From an uncultured Bacteroidales bacterium (GTDB taxonomy: Bacteria > Bacteroidota > Bacteroidia > Bacteroidales > UBA932), in contig CALUPB010000008.1 of NCBI GenBank assembly GCA_944322585.1, positions 62,001 to 126,000 of the forward strand: a stretch of DNA of 64,000 nt, written 5' to 3'. The first letter of the stretch is position 1, and each line of letters starts with the position of its first letter. This document shows positions 19,457 to 29,297 of this stretch, piece after piece. The position numbers were made by a program, and so were the translations under genes. A model generated the notes under the pieces. It was not told where the DNA came from, did no database searches, and worked only from the letters and a program-made list of their open reading frames with translations.

Positions 19457-21436
19457 TTAAAGTTCAGGAGACAGGACGGTAGTGAACGTTACTTTCTGCC
19501 CAATTGTCACGGAGCCGGTAAAGCCTACAATAGTCACGCCAGGATTGTCTGCATCATATGGAAGTACAGGATCGGCATCCCAGGTCATGTACTCGATCCC
19601 CGGTCCGGTCGACGAGGCCTTCAGATACATGGTCTGACCTCCTGACTGCAATCTGATGCAGTCCTTCTCAACCGTCACATCCGCCTTGGTCACCATCCTC
19701 CAGCTCACATTAGCCCTCGCAGTCTTGGGGGCGGTGATCTCATCTGTCACCACCAGATCCTCTCCGACCAGTTTCACTGTCCTGTAGCATGAACTGACAT
19801 CACTTCCGAAGACGGGAGTCAGATCGAACCTGGCTCCTATTTCCCGGGCATTGTCATAAGTCTCCACCAATGCGGCATATCCGTCCACCTGATGCTTGTG
19901 GTCGTTGATGGTCAATGTGCTGTGATATTTGTTGTTGAGTCTCAACACGTCCCAGCGCATCGAATTCTGTCCCATGTCCCAAAGACTGCCGCCCTGGGCC
20001 TTGAGGTAATTCTCTAAGGAAGTATATGGCTGAAGTCCGAGATCGTGGGACCATCTCACTCCATATGCGTCATAGACGAAACTGCCTGCATCCATGTGTG
20101 CGTGGCTTGAGGAAGCCTTGCCGCCCTTTATCCCGAGATACTTGTCTGTCAGGCCGTTGGTCCAGTCGGTGTGGATAAGGCACAGGTCGAGCCCGTTCCC
20201 GTCAGGGTCGCTCTTTCCGGAGAACATCCTTTCCGACGGAGCGGAAATATCGTCAATCCTTATCCCCTCAGCCATCTTGTTGAAGAACACTATAGCCAGA
20301 GGTATCATCCTGGTGACATCAGTATTCGTGGATGAGAAATACTTGCCTGACTTCAGGAGCGAAACTTCATTGTATATGGCAGCAGGATTGTCGAATGCGG
20401 ATGCGAAATACCATTGCCCCGGCACCGCCGATATGAACATGTCGGAATCCGAATAATTGAATGTCTGGTCGGTAGTCCCGTACATGAAAAGCATGTATTT
20501 GCTGGTCTCCTTCCAGCCGGGAATCTCCGACATCCCGAAATCCGTCCCGATGGTCTCCTTCAGATTGGTAAACATCAGAGCCTGCTGGATGCTGGCATTT
20601 CTCCAGTAACTGGCTCCTTCCTCATAACATCCCGAAGGTGAAAAGGCGGCTTCGATATATTTCGGCACCGATTCCACGGCAGCCTCGATTATCTCTTTCG
20701 AAACAGCAGGAGCTTTCTCATAAATTGCAAGCGCTCCCGCAACCAGCCCCTGATTGCATGCACCGTTCCAGTTCGTCAATGACTCATAGAAATTCAGGTT
20801 CCATATTCTGTTCTGCGCAGGATAGAAAGCATAATCCTGGATGCATTTCTCCACCTTCGCTTTCGTATCAGCCGACAGGACAGCATATAGCCAGTCATAG
20901 CCTATGGCAATTCCGGTGCATATCTCGGCCGGATCGAGGAAATGCCTTGCCGCATTCCAGTCCGGGAAATTGCACATGGTCTCTATCACCTTTTCCGCCG
21001 CCTTGCTGTATTTGGTATCACCGGTCACCCGGTAGGCATAGGACAGGTAGAGGATACGCTTGGTGGATTCCTTGGCCTGTTCCAGTATACGTCTGCCGCT
21101 GACATCGAGTTCATACACGATTTCCTCCCCGTTGAGCACGGCATTGGAATTGGCGACTCCCATCACCCCGTTATGGAGTGTCATGAGGAGCTCGTCATCG
21201 GCAGCAGCCAGCTTGTCCTTCAGGATTTTGCATTCTTCGTCATCCATAAGCAGACGGGGATGATTGGCAGCCGTCAGACCGCTGTAATCCGGCTTGTACA
21301 ATACCGGCGGCTCCGTCCCGCCGTTGCCGGAACCGCCTCCATTACTTCCCGGCACGAAAACCTCCTCCTTCTCAGCACATGAGGCAAGAACGGCAAAAAT
21401 GGCCGGGCACAAAAATTTTCTGAAAAAAGTCGTCAT
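19457..21436 (-). CDS. Heparinase II/III-family polysaccharide lyase, lipoprotein
   Basis: 659 residues from the ATG at 21436, which gives a lipoprotein signal (IFAVLASC). An upstream ATG at 21544 would overlap the SusD gene and lacks a signal. After a Gly/Ser linker, residues of about 70-370 form the alpha-barrel (NHPRLLMDDEE; YEEGASYWRNA; NWNGACNQGLVAGAL). The C-terminal beta-sandwich contains the family signature HAHMDAGSFVYDAYGVRWSH. Enzymes of this clan (PL12, 15, 17, 21 and others) cleave uronic-acid glycosidic bonds by beta-elimination. The exact PL family cannot be assigned by eye. With a glucuronoyl esterase and a beta-glucuronidase in the same operon, a glucuronate-containing backbone is the likely target. 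Confidence 0.9.
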   Translation of the reverse strand: MTTFFRKFLCPAIFAVLASCAEKEEVFVPGSNGGGSGNGGTEPPVLYKPDYSGLTAANHPRLLMDDEECKILKDKLAAADDELLMTLHNGVMGVANSNAVLNGEEIVYELDVSGRRILEQAKESTKRILYLSYAYRVTGDTKYSKAAEKVIETMCNFPDWNAARHFLDPAEICTGIAIGYDWLYAVLSADTKAKVEKCIQDYAFYPAQNRIWNLNFYESLTNWNGACNQGLVAGALAIYEKAPAVSKEIIEAAVESVPKYIEAAFSPSGCYEEGASYWRNASIQQALMFTNLKETIGTDFGMSEIPGWKETSKYMLFMYGTTDQTFNYSDSDMFISAVPGQWYFASAFDNPAAIYNEVSLLKSGKYFSSTNTDVTRMIPLAIVFFNKMAEGIRIDDISAPSERMFSGKSDPDGNGLDLCLIHTDWTNGLTDKYLGIKGGKASSSHAHMDAGSFVYDAYGVRWSHDLGLQPYTSLENYLKAQGGSLWDMGQNSMRWDVLRLNNKYHSTLTINDHKHQVDGYAALVETYDNAREIGARFDLTPVFGSDVSSCYRTVKLVGEDLVVTDEITAPKTARANVSWRMVTKADVTVEKDCIRLQSGGQTMYLKASSTGPGIEYMTWDADPVLPYDADNPGVTIVGFTGSVTIGQKVTFTTVLSPEL

Positions 21437-21447
21437 TGCAAATATCT

Positions 21448-23352
21448 CTAATATACCCATCCCGGACGTCTTACGAGATTGGTGTTCATTACTGATTCCG
21501 TATATGGAGCCGGCCACGGATACAGACAATCGTCCCAATACCATGAATATTCCACAGTATTGTCACCCCACCAGGACTGACCGCCGTGCACATCGTTGCC
21601 CTGGAACTTGGTTTCTTTCCAGGTTCCCCATCTCACCTCATCGAAATAGTTCAGAGCCTCGGCGGCGAACTCCACCCTGCGCTCATACCTGACGGCATCT
21701 CTCATCTCCTCTTTCGTCCCTGCCGAAACCGGCCCCATATGGGCTCTGCTCCTGATATCGTTTATCAGAGAGACCGCACCTCCGAAATCATCCAGCTCTA
21801 TCAGAGCCTCGGCCCACTGGAGCTGCACATCCGTATAGCGGATAAGCGGGAAATCGGTAAAACATCTCCGGCTGTCAATGAGGCCGTCCTCTTTCAGGAA
21901 CATCACAAATTTCCTGTAACAGTAGTATGCCGATGTCCTTTTGTCCAACCAGAAATCGCCTCCGTCAGTTCCCTGCTGGTACAAAGGCCAGCGCAACTGT
22001 TTCCCGATCATGTTCTCCCCTCCGTTAAGAGTCGGTGAATAACAGTCCACCGGTTCATACGGAGTGACTACCGTCTGTTTCAGACGAGGATCACGGTTGT
22101 CGTATGCTGTCCTGATTCGTGCCTCGTTCCCTTCATCTTTATAATACTCGTCAAAAACGGCCTGCCCGCAGATATTGATCAGCTGTGTCTTCTGTGATGA
22201 CAGCGCTTTGTTGCTGTTCAGTCCGTTTCTTGCAAAGAATACCGCACGTTCCTTGGCCGTAAGACCGTCCCAGCCGTCGATTCCCTGGGATTTCGCCCAT
22301 TCCGACCAACTGAAAGGCGTGCCGTCGCTGTTCTGATAATAATCCACGAAATCCGCCGCAGGCTTGACTTCAGTCCAGCTGTTGTATGTGTCCCTTGCCC
22401 CCATAGCCATCTGGATGTGGTCGCAATATCCTTCCTGTGCATCATACTGCACAGAGAAAAGTATCTCGGGACTGTGTTCATTCTCAGGTCTGAAAATATC
22501 CTTGTATTCACCGGTCCAGAGCGAATAGCCGCAGGCAGAGACTTTGGAGAAATCATCGGCGGCATTCCTGAAATATTCCGGGAACTCCGGTTCTACCGGA
22601 CCGGCCGGAAGGGCAGCCTCGCCGTTCTCCACGAAATTGCCTCTTGCCATCCACATGTACGCCATCCCCCTGAGAGCATAGGCGGCCCCTTTGGACGGTC
22701 TTCCCGGAGTAGTGGCAATAGTATTGTCCGGAAAATACGGATTGTCTATGCAATATGTAAGATCCTCTATCACCTGATCCCATATCCGTTCTGTCGATGA
22801 CTGGGTCTTGGTACAGTTCTCGTTGGTCACCGGTTCCGTATACAAAGGGACTCCCTGGAACAGTTTGTTCAGTCTCGAATAGGCCCAGGCCCTGAGGAAT
22901 CTGGCCTGACAGAGATAATTCTCATATACATCATCGGTAAGCCCGGCCTTGCCGAGGTTGGCAATAGCATCGTTGCAGCTGTGGACAATCTGGTAGCAGA
23001 ACTGCCATTCATACCATACCTGAAGATAATTGGCATATTTGGCCTGATAGGACAGCAGTGTCACCGGATAGGTATTGGAATAATAATCGGTGCAGAAACC
23101 GAGAGCCTCTATCCCGTATTTGTTCAGGCCGTCCATGCTCTCCCACCTGAGCTGGGTGTATTTGTCCAGCTTGGTATTGTGGAATGTCTCGTAAAGGCCG
23201 TTGATTCCCTTTGCGGCAAGGTCAGGAGACGTCCACATGTTCGTACTTGCTATCTTGTCCACCGGGTAGGTATCAAGATAGTCCCGACATGAAACTGCCG
23301 TAAGGACAAGTATCGGCAACAAGACAATATTTCTGTATTTCATAATCCTCAT
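21448..23352 (-). CDS. SusD/RagB-family substrate-binding lipoprotein
   Basis: About 634 residues. The chosen start, MRIMKYRN at 23352, lies 4 bases after the SusC stop; MKYRN at 23343 is equally good, and an ATG at 23376 would overlap SusC. The lipobox is LTAVSC (RDYLDTYPVDK follows). SusD helices are evident: QIVHSCNDAIANLGKAG, LCQARFLRAWAYSRLNKLFQG, and the C-terminal RYERRVEFAAEALNYFDEVRWG. It is longer than many SusD proteins (about 500-600 residues) and has extended surface loops. It pairs with the preceding SusC to bind oligosaccharides at the cell surface. Confidence 0.95.
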   Translation of the reverse strand: MRIMKYRNIVLLPILVLTAVSCRDYLDTYPVDKIASTNMWTSPDLAAKGINGLYETFHNTKLDKYTQLRWESMDGLNKYGIEALGFCTDYYSNTYPVTLLSYQAKYANYLQVWYEWQFCYQIVHSCNDAIANLGKAGLTDDVYENYLCQARFLRAWAYSRLNKLFQGVPLYTEPVTNENCTKTQSSTERIWDQVIEDLTYCIDNPYFPDNTIATTPGRPSKGAAYALRGMAYMWMARGNFVENGEAALPAGPVEPEFPEYFRNAADDFSKVSACGYSLWTGEYKDIFRPENEHSPEILFSVQYDAQEGYCDHIQMAMGARDTYNSWTEVKPAADFVDYYQNSDGTPFSWSEWAKSQGIDGWDGLTAKERAVFFARNGLNSNKALSSQKTQLINICGQAVFDEYYKDEGNEARIRTAYDNRDPRLKQTVVTPYEPVDCYSPTLNGGENMIGKQLRWPLYQQGTDGGDFWLDKRTSAYYCYRKFVMFLKEDGLIDSRRCFTDFPLIRYTDVQLQWAEALIELDDFGGAVSLINDIRSRAHMGPVSAGTKEEMRDAVRYERRVEFAAEALNYFDEVRWGTWKETKFQGNDVHGGQSWWGDNTVEYSWYWDDCLYPWPAPYTESVMNTNLVRRPGWVY

Positions 23353-23356
23353 CAGT

Positions 23357-26300
23357 TTAGAAAGTAATCTGGGCACCTGCAGTATACTGGCGCATAAGCG
23401 GATATCCTATGGCGGAACCCTTTTCCGGATCAAGACCCGGATATCCGGTAAGCGTCAGGATGTTTTCACCTGAAACAAAGAAACGGAGCTGCCTTACGAA
23501 GAACTTGCGGGTAATATGTTCAGGCAAGGTATATCCGATCTGGATGTTCTTCAATTTCAGATAATCTCCCCTGTATTCATAGAAATCACTCTCGAGTGCA
23601 TTGCCTAAATCCGTCTCGTAGGTCAGTCTCGGATATGCGGCTCCGATATTCGTCCTCGGATCGGACGGATTGTCGGGATTGTAGAAATAATGGTCGTCAG
23701 CCACCCTGCTGCTTATGCCGCATCCGTTCGTCAGTTTCGTTCCATTATAATATTGGGTCGCCCAATAAATGTAGAAATCGAAAGCGCCAGACCATGTCAT
23801 ACTGAAATCCAGTCCTTTCCATGAAAAGCCGAGATTGATACCCGTCAGGACAGAAGGGGTGTCCGTATGCCCGTTATAATCGCGGTCATCCTCGTCTCCG
23901 TAGTTGCCGTCGCCGTCCCTGTCCTGATAAATCAGATCTCCGTACCAAAGCTGGCTCTCCCCGACTGCTGTATTGCCGTTGAACGAATATCCAGCAGCCA
24001 TCATCGACTGTACCCATTCCATGTCGGCTTCCGTCCTGATGATACCGTCCACAGGTCCTGCTCCCGGATCCGGCAACCCTCCCTTGTACCCTTCGCCCGT
24101 ACCACGGTATATGCTCCTTATATAATGTTCTCCGAGCGCATGACCCTCACACAGTTCCATACCGCCCACTTCTTCCGCGACATCCGCATAGTTGGAATAA
24201 TACGTTCCGTCCCTCCATTCTTTCACCAGATTTCCATTGAACTTCGTTACACGGTTGCGGTTGTACGAGACATTGGCATTCACGAAATAGTGGAAATCCT
24301 TTCCGACAGTGTCCTGCCATCCGAGAGCGATTTCAATGCCCGTATTCCTCATGCTGCCGAGATTCGCAGGTACGCCTCCTACCTGTCCCATGGTCATGTA
24401 AACCTTGGGTGAATAGAGGATATCCGTAGTATTCTTCAGATACCAGTCGGCTTCCGCCGTAAGCCTGTTGTCGAAGAATCCCATATCAAGGCCTATATCC
24501 GTCGTGGTCGTAGTCTCCCAATGGAGCATGGAATTGCTCAGGGAAGATATGAACAGACCGGTGGTCGGCACCCCGTCAAGCACCATGTTGCCTGTAGCAT
24601 ACACGGCCTGCCATGCATAGTTGCCAATTCCCTGGTTGTTTCCGGTCTGTCCCCAGGACGCCCGCAGCTTGAGATTGCTCAGCCACGTCTCTGTCCCCGA
24701 CATGAAAGGCTCCTGATCGATCCTCCATCCTGCGGAAAATGAAGGGAAAAAACCGTATTTACGGTCGGAACCGAACTTCGATGAACCGTCGACACGGAAA
24801 TTCGCTTCGAAAAGGTACCTGTCTCTGAATACATAGTTCACTCTCCCGAACCACGACATCAGGGTCCAGCCCGTTTTCGGAGTATTGTTATAGGCATTGA
24901 GAGTCTCATATGTGTCAAGGTCACTCAATGACCAGTCCGTCGCCCCCTTTTTCTGCAGTCCCCAAGCCCACGAATAATACTCCTGTGTCGAGAAACCGAG
25001 GAGTGCACCTATCTCATGATCTCCGAAAGTGCCGTTATACCTTCCGAGCAGTTCCGTGGACATCCTGTACGTATCATCCACCCTGCGGCTCACCGTGGCA
25101 TTCTCCAGACTGGCGGAAGAATAACGGGTGTTGGTGACATAGTCCCAGAAGCCGTTCTGACCGGAGCTGTAGGTGTGCCTGTCCCTGTGTGTCGGGGCAT
25201 AATTGAAAGTCCCTTCGATACTGATACCCTTGTATGGTCTGAACCTGACATAGGCTGTCCCGTTGAGCCTTGTCATCCTGTTGTATCCTTTCGAACCGTA
25301 CATCTGGTGCAGGATATTGTTGGCATTGGTGGATTCCTGGTCATTCAGGGCGGCCCTTCCCCAGAAGTTCGGAGATCCTGGATATACTCCCGGCGTAGTC
25401 TGATAAAGATAATTGAAAGCATTGCTTACCGATGCAAGGCCATATGACTGCCGCTGTCCGAATATCTTGAACCCGAAAGTGAACCATTTTGTGACATCGG
25501 CCTCGAGATTGGCCCTGAAATTCAGCTTTTTAGTGGAGGAATCTATATCGAACCTGTTCATCACTCCCTGATTGTCGAGATACCCGACCGATGCAAGATA
25601 TCTGACAGATCTGGAACCTCCGGATATTGTCACGTTATGCTCCTGAGAGAAGCCGGTATCGAATATCTCGGAGAACCAGTCCGTATTCGGATATGCTGCT
25701 CTGTACGGCACACCGGCTTCCGTAAGTGCATCAGGTGTAAGTTTCGCAGTTCTCCACAGGTCTATATTATCCTGCGTAAAGACTGGAGACGAACCTATAT
25801 TTTCGCGTGATTCGTTGATAAGTTCCATATGATCAGCATAATCCGATACGAAATGGAGCCGGTTGTACGGTGACTGGAAAATCCCCTTGAAGGAATATGA
25901 TATCTGCGGTCTGCTCTCCTCTCCCATCTTGGTGGTGATAAGGATGACGCCATTGGCAGCCCGAGTTCCGTAAATGGCGGTGGATGAAGCATCCTTGAGC
26001 ACGGATATGCTGGCAATGTCATTCGGGTTGACATCATCCATTGACCATTCCACTCCGTCCACAAGGACAAGAGGATTATTCGAATCAGATGTGAACGACC
26101 CCATCCCTCTTATGCGCAATCTGGTACTTTCCGAACCTGGCTGGCCTGATGTCTGCATCACGCTCAGTCCCGGAGAAAGTCCCGCAAGAGCCGCGGAAGT
26201 GTTCACTATGGTGCGGTTCTCCATCCTGTCGTCGAAGTCTATCGATGTTACGGCTCCTGTAAGGTTGACCTTCTTCTGGGTACCGTATCCGACTATAACT

Positions 26301-26629
26301 GTTTCTTCGAGCATTTCGCTGTCCTCTTTCAGGACTATGACGACTGTCCTTCTGCCGTTCAACCGCTCGATGACAGTACCATACCCGAGACAGGACACTT
26401 CTATGGCAGGATTGTCAATCCCGTCAGGCAGTTCCAGACTATAGCCGCCGTCACCGGCAGTGACAGTGGCTATGTCGCGGTGGTTCTGCAGCATTACGAC
26501 TGCACCCACGACCGGCTGTCCGTCTTCATCCGTGACTGTCCCGTTTACGGTACCGGCTGTCTGCGCGGCACCGTAAACGTATGATATCAGGAATAGAAGA
26601 CATGTCAGAAATATGTTTCCGGCTTTCAT
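23357..26629 (-). CDS. SusC/RagA-family TonB-linked outer-membrane transporter
   Basis: 1090 residues. Signal peptide (SYVYGAAQ), carboxypeptidase-regulatory-like domain at about 28-100 (VNGTVTDEDGQPVVGAVV), TonB-box region (EETVIVGYGTQKK), plug domain (RIRGMGSFTSDSNNPLVLVD; ISVLKDASSTAIYGTRAANG), then a large barrel ending YTAGAQITF. The VLKDASSTAIYGTRAANGVI motif is the SusC signature. No STN domain is present. It lies 16 bases after the fimbrillin-like gene and is followed directly by its SusD partner. It is predicted to import glucuronate-containing oligosaccharides. Confidence 0.97.
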   Translation of the reverse strand: MKAGNIFLTCLLFLISYVYGAAQTAGTVNGTVTDEDGQPVVGAVVMLQNHRDIATVTAGDGGYSLELPDGIDNPAIEVSCLGYGTVIERLNGRRTVVIVLKEDSEMLEETVIVGYGTQKKVNLTGAVTSIDFDDRMENRTIVNTSAALAGLSPGLSVMQTSGQPGSESTRLRIRGMGSFTSDSNNPLVLVDGVEWSMDDVNPNDIASISVLKDASSTAIYGTRAANGVILITTKMGEESRPQISYSFKGIFQSPYNRLHFVSDYADHMELINESRENIGSSPVFTQDNIDLWRTAKLTPDALTEAGVPYRAAYPNTDWFSEIFDTGFSQEHNVTISGGSRSVRYLASVGYLDNQGVMNRFDIDSSTKKLNFRANLEADVTKWFTFGFKIFGQRQSYGLASVSNAFNYLYQTTPGVYPGSPNFWGRAALNDQESTNANNILHQMYGSKGYNRMTRLNGTAYVRFRPYKGISIEGTFNYAPTHRDRHTYSSGQNGFWDYVTNTRYSSASLENATVSRRVDDTYRMSTELLGRYNGTFGDHEIGALLGFSTQEYYSWAWGLQKKGATDWSLSDLDTYETLNAYNNTPKTGWTLMSWFGRVNYVFRDRYLFEANFRVDGSSKFGSDRKYGFFPSFSAGWRIDQEPFMSGTETWLSNLKLRASWGQTGNNQGIGNYAWQAVYATGNMVLDGVPTTGLFISSLSNSMLHWETTTTTDIGLDMGFFDNRLTAEADWYLKNTTDILYSPKVYMTMGQVGGVPANLGSMRNTGIEIALGWQDTVGKDFHYFVNANVSYNRNRVTKFNGNLVKEWRDGTYYSNYADVAEEVGGMELCEGHALGEHYIRSIYRGTGEGYKGGLPDPGAGPVDGIIRTEADMEWVQSMMAAGYSFNGNTAVGESQLWYGDLIYQDRDGDGNYGDEDDRDYNGHTDTPSVLTGINLGFSWKGLDFSMTWSGAFDFYIYWATQYYNGTKLTNGCGISSRVADDHYFYNPDNPSDPRTNIGAAYPRLTYETDLGNALESDFYEYRGDYLKLKNIQIGYTLPEHITRKFFVRQLRFFVSGENILTLTGYPGLDPEKGSAIGYPLMRQYTAGAQITF

Positions 26630-26645
26630 GTCAGATGATTTTATT

Positions 26646-28757
26646 TTACTGTTCAGCCTTCGGATCTTTCATACAACGCACAGGGACTCCCGTAGCCCTT
26701 CCGTTGGAAAGGCTTTCCAGTTTCAACGTTGCCTCGGTATAATTGGTGGCCCTCCACCAGTAAATCGTAGCTCCGTCGGTGCTGGAACCATACCCTGATG
26801 CAGTGGAATTCGTCCATGTACCGCATATGTGTGAAGTGTTGTTGTTGGAATTACCGCCCGTCTCGCCCCATTTCAGACCTGAGAACGGGAAATAGACATA
26901 ATTCTCACCGTCATAGCAGTATCTCATCCAATTGCCGTCTCCGCCTCCGTTTACGAACTCCATGTCTGCCGCCATCTCATCCATAGCTTTCGGACAGATA
27001 ACCATCCAACCCTCCGGACAAGGATCGAAGATAGACTTTTCTCCGATATTCTGATTCAGTTCCGAAGTCTGGTTCGGATTGCCCCAGAAATCGTCCCTGC
27101 GGTCCGCCCTGTTCCTGTATCCGCTCTGGCCTACCCACCAGTCGATTCCTGCTGCCGCATTCCCTTGGTATTTGAGGAATGTGTCCGCGTTTTCCGCTGA
27201 ATAGGCGAGGGTTGTGGCTTCCGTCGTCTTATTCGGGAAAATACCGGACGGCCAGCCGAATCCGAACGGACGTCCCCACTGGAAATAGAAGGAACCTCCC
27301 CTTCCTGCCTTCGGATCTATATCGTATTCATTTCCTCCAATGTTCTTGTCTGCGATGACAAGGCCGGATTTGAGAGGGATTTCCTTTATCGGTGTATCGC
27401 TGCCCCACAGGTTGAATGCCCATATCAGATTGTCATAGGCATCGTAAAGCAGGAGTTTGCCGGCATATGCCTTGTATCCGCACTTACCGAACGAGATATC
27501 GAACGAATAGTCCGATTTTAGTTCTATTGCCTTGACATTGAGTTCCTCCTTGGACTGGTAGGTCTCACCGTTTATGGTTATGAACTTGAAGTCATTGTCG
27601 GGATTGTTGGAGCATGCATACTGCATCACCACCTTGGCCGGTTCGACGCATCCAGCGAAATCGCCATGTGCTTTCACACTGAAATTGATGGTTTCTCCGT
27701 CCGTTTCCGAGAAAATAGTATTCGCATCGCCATAGCACCAGCCGCCTGCAAGATAGCGTGTCTCCACAGGGTCGAACCATTCGAACCTGTTGTCGGACAT
27801 CTTGACATCCTCTACCTTGATGATATTAAGACAGTTGGCCTTCAGTTCCCTGCCTTCCAGTCCGACAGGTATCGTAACGGTCTGAGTTTCATTGGCCATG
27901 GTGATGACGACATACACGTCTTTCCCGGTAAGGTCGCATGGAAGAGCAGTCAGATACACATCCTGAGGAGATGCAAGTGTCCGGGGATCCGAAACCGTCA
28001 CGGTGACATACGGAGACGGATTGGCAACCGTATAGGAACCGTCATTCATATTCACATCGACTGAGCCCGAAAGTACTGCAGGTTCTTCCGCAGACTTGTC
28101 GGCAAGACTCACGCTCTGCAACGTATATGAGGCAAATTCGGAAGATCCTACCGTAATCTTCACATAAGTATTGACATGGTTCAGTGTGAATTCCGGCTTT
28201 TCATCCACGCTCTCTACAGATGTCAGGGCATAGGCGAAAGAATATTTTCCTACACCGTCGCTTGAATTCGGGACATCCTGTGTCTGGGCCGACGGTATGA
28301 GGAACTGGCTCGCGGTCTTCTTTTCCACATCTATCCTCGTCTGCTCCGGAGTCCCCGCGCTGCCATCCACTCCTTCAGTCGCAGCCTTGTACACCGATGC
28401 ATCGTATGGATAATAGATAATGAAGTCATTCTTTCCTTCGGCAAGGGTATACTGGTCGGAGACGACAAATGTCCCGGAATTGAGCCCGTCGCTTTCGGAA
28501 TGAAGTGTAGCCCTGACATTTTTCATATTCGACCCTGCAGTGCAGCCGTATATGCCGATATTGTCCCCTGCCTCCCAGAGTATCGGGTAAAAACCGTCAG
28601 CCAGTTCCCCTATGGATGTCTTTGTCACGGGAGCCGCATGACCGACAAGCTCCATTCCTGTCATAGTCCCTTCAGGGAGCTGCCGTTCCCCGATATTTTC
28701 CTTGGCACACGCCACTGCCAATGCTGCAATGGCCATAGCTGATATTATCTTTTTCAT
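26646..28757 (-). CDS. Fimbrillin-family/FISUMP-like surface lipoprotein
   Basis: 703 residues with lipobox LAVAC (Cys17). Residues of about 30-320 are fimbrillin-like (PILWEAGDNIGIYG; NDFIIYYPYDASVYKA; TLNHVNTYVKITV). The C-terminal half is FISUMP-like: VIADKNIGGNEYD, SFYFQWGRPFGFG, FDPCPEGWMVICP, and a final RATGVPVRCMKD. The same two-part layout is present in the lipoprotein at the left end of the window, but without the esterase. Its position before SusC in the operon suggests a surface glycan-binding role (SGBP-like). No catalytic motif was recognised. Confidence 0.75.
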   Translation of the reverse strand: MKKIISAMAIAALAVACAKENIGERQLPEGTMTGMELVGHAAPVTKTSIGELADGFYPILWEAGDNIGIYGCTAGSNMKNVRATLHSESDGLNSGTFVVSDQYTLAEGKNDFIIYYPYDASVYKAATEGVDGSAGTPEQTRIDVEKKTASQFLIPSAQTQDVPNSSDGVGKYSFAYALTSVESVDEKPEFTLNHVNTYVKITVGSSEFASYTLQSVSLADKSAEEPAVLSGSVDVNMNDGSYTVANPSPYVTVTVSDPRTLASPQDVYLTALPCDLTGKDVYVVITMANETQTVTIPVGLEGRELKANCLNIIKVEDVKMSDNRFEWFDPVETRYLAGGWCYGDANTIFSETDGETINFSVKAHGDFAGCVEPAKVVMQYACSNNPDNDFKFITINGETYQSKEELNVKAIELKSDYSFDISFGKCGYKAYAGKLLLYDAYDNLIWAFNLWGSDTPIKEIPLKSGLVIADKNIGGNEYDIDPKAGRGGSFYFQWGRPFGFGWPSGIFPNKTTEATTLAYSAENADTFLKYQGNAAAGIDWWVGQSGYRNRADRRDDFWGNPNQTSELNQNIGEKSIFDPCPEGWMVICPKAMDEMAADMEFVNGGGDGNWMRYCYDGENYVYFPFSGLKWGETGGNSNNNTSHICGTWTNSTASGYGSSTDGATIYWWRATNYTEATLKLESLSNGRATGVPVRCMKDPKAEQ

Positions 28758-28785
28758 AGTGCAATTCCTGTTTTAGCGTTCAATA

Positions 28786-29256
28786 TTACCATTCGTTGGG
28801 TTCGAGCTGACCTGCGCTGTTGTCCTGCGACCATCCGTCCGGAATCCCGTCGCCGGTCCATATACAGCTTGCTGCGGCCGCAGCCCTTCCGGTCTCGTCA
28901 TAGACAAGCACGGCCGAGATATAGTCGAAATCATCCCTTACATTTTCCAATGTTACAGTATAGGGGAAAGTCATGGCCTGTCCTTCCTTTTCTATAAAAT
29001 TGATCAGGGATATTTCCATCTCGTAGTCGAAATCCACCGATGTCATCGGATAGTTTGTCACTATCTTTCCGGATGCAGCCTCTCCGGAAACAATTGATGC
29101 AGTAACAACAGCCTTGTTGTCAGCGATTTCCGTAACCGTCACCGAAACTTCAAGAGGTTCGGAACCGGAAGCCTCCGGCTGCTCCTTCTTGCCGCAGCCG
29201 ACAATGACCGCCATTGTCATGGCAATCATGAGAAATGATTTGACAATCTTCTTCAT
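28786..29256 (-). CDS. Small lipoprotein of unknown function in the second locus
   Basis: 156 residues, with signal MKKIVKSFLMIAMTMAVIVG followed by Cys21. The mature part begins with a Gln/Glu/Ser-rich linker and then one beta-sandwich-like domain (LEVSVTVTEIADNKAVVTASI; FPYTVTLENVRDDFDYISAVLVYDE), which resembles a fibronectin/Ig fold. No family was recognised. It is 28 bases upstream of the fimbrillin-like gene and 41 bases after the esterase gene, so it is co-transcribed with the locus. Confidence 0.7.
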   Translation of the reverse strand: MKKIVKSFLMIAMTMAVIVGCGKKEQPEASGSEPLEVSVTVTEIADNKAVVTASIVSGEAASGKIVTNYPMTSVDFDYEMEISLINFIEKEGQAMTFPYTVTLENVRDDFDYISAVLVYDETGRAAAAASCIWTGDGIPDGWSQDNSAGQLEPNEW

Positions 29257-29297
29257 TGCGTATAGAATTAGTGTGTATCAATTGGTTGTCATACAGT

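Noticed and set aside
21437-21544. Upstream start of the heparinase-like gene at 21544
   Set aside because: It overlaps the SusD gene by about 100 bases and gives no signal peptide, whereas the ATG at 21436 gives a proper lipoprotein signal.
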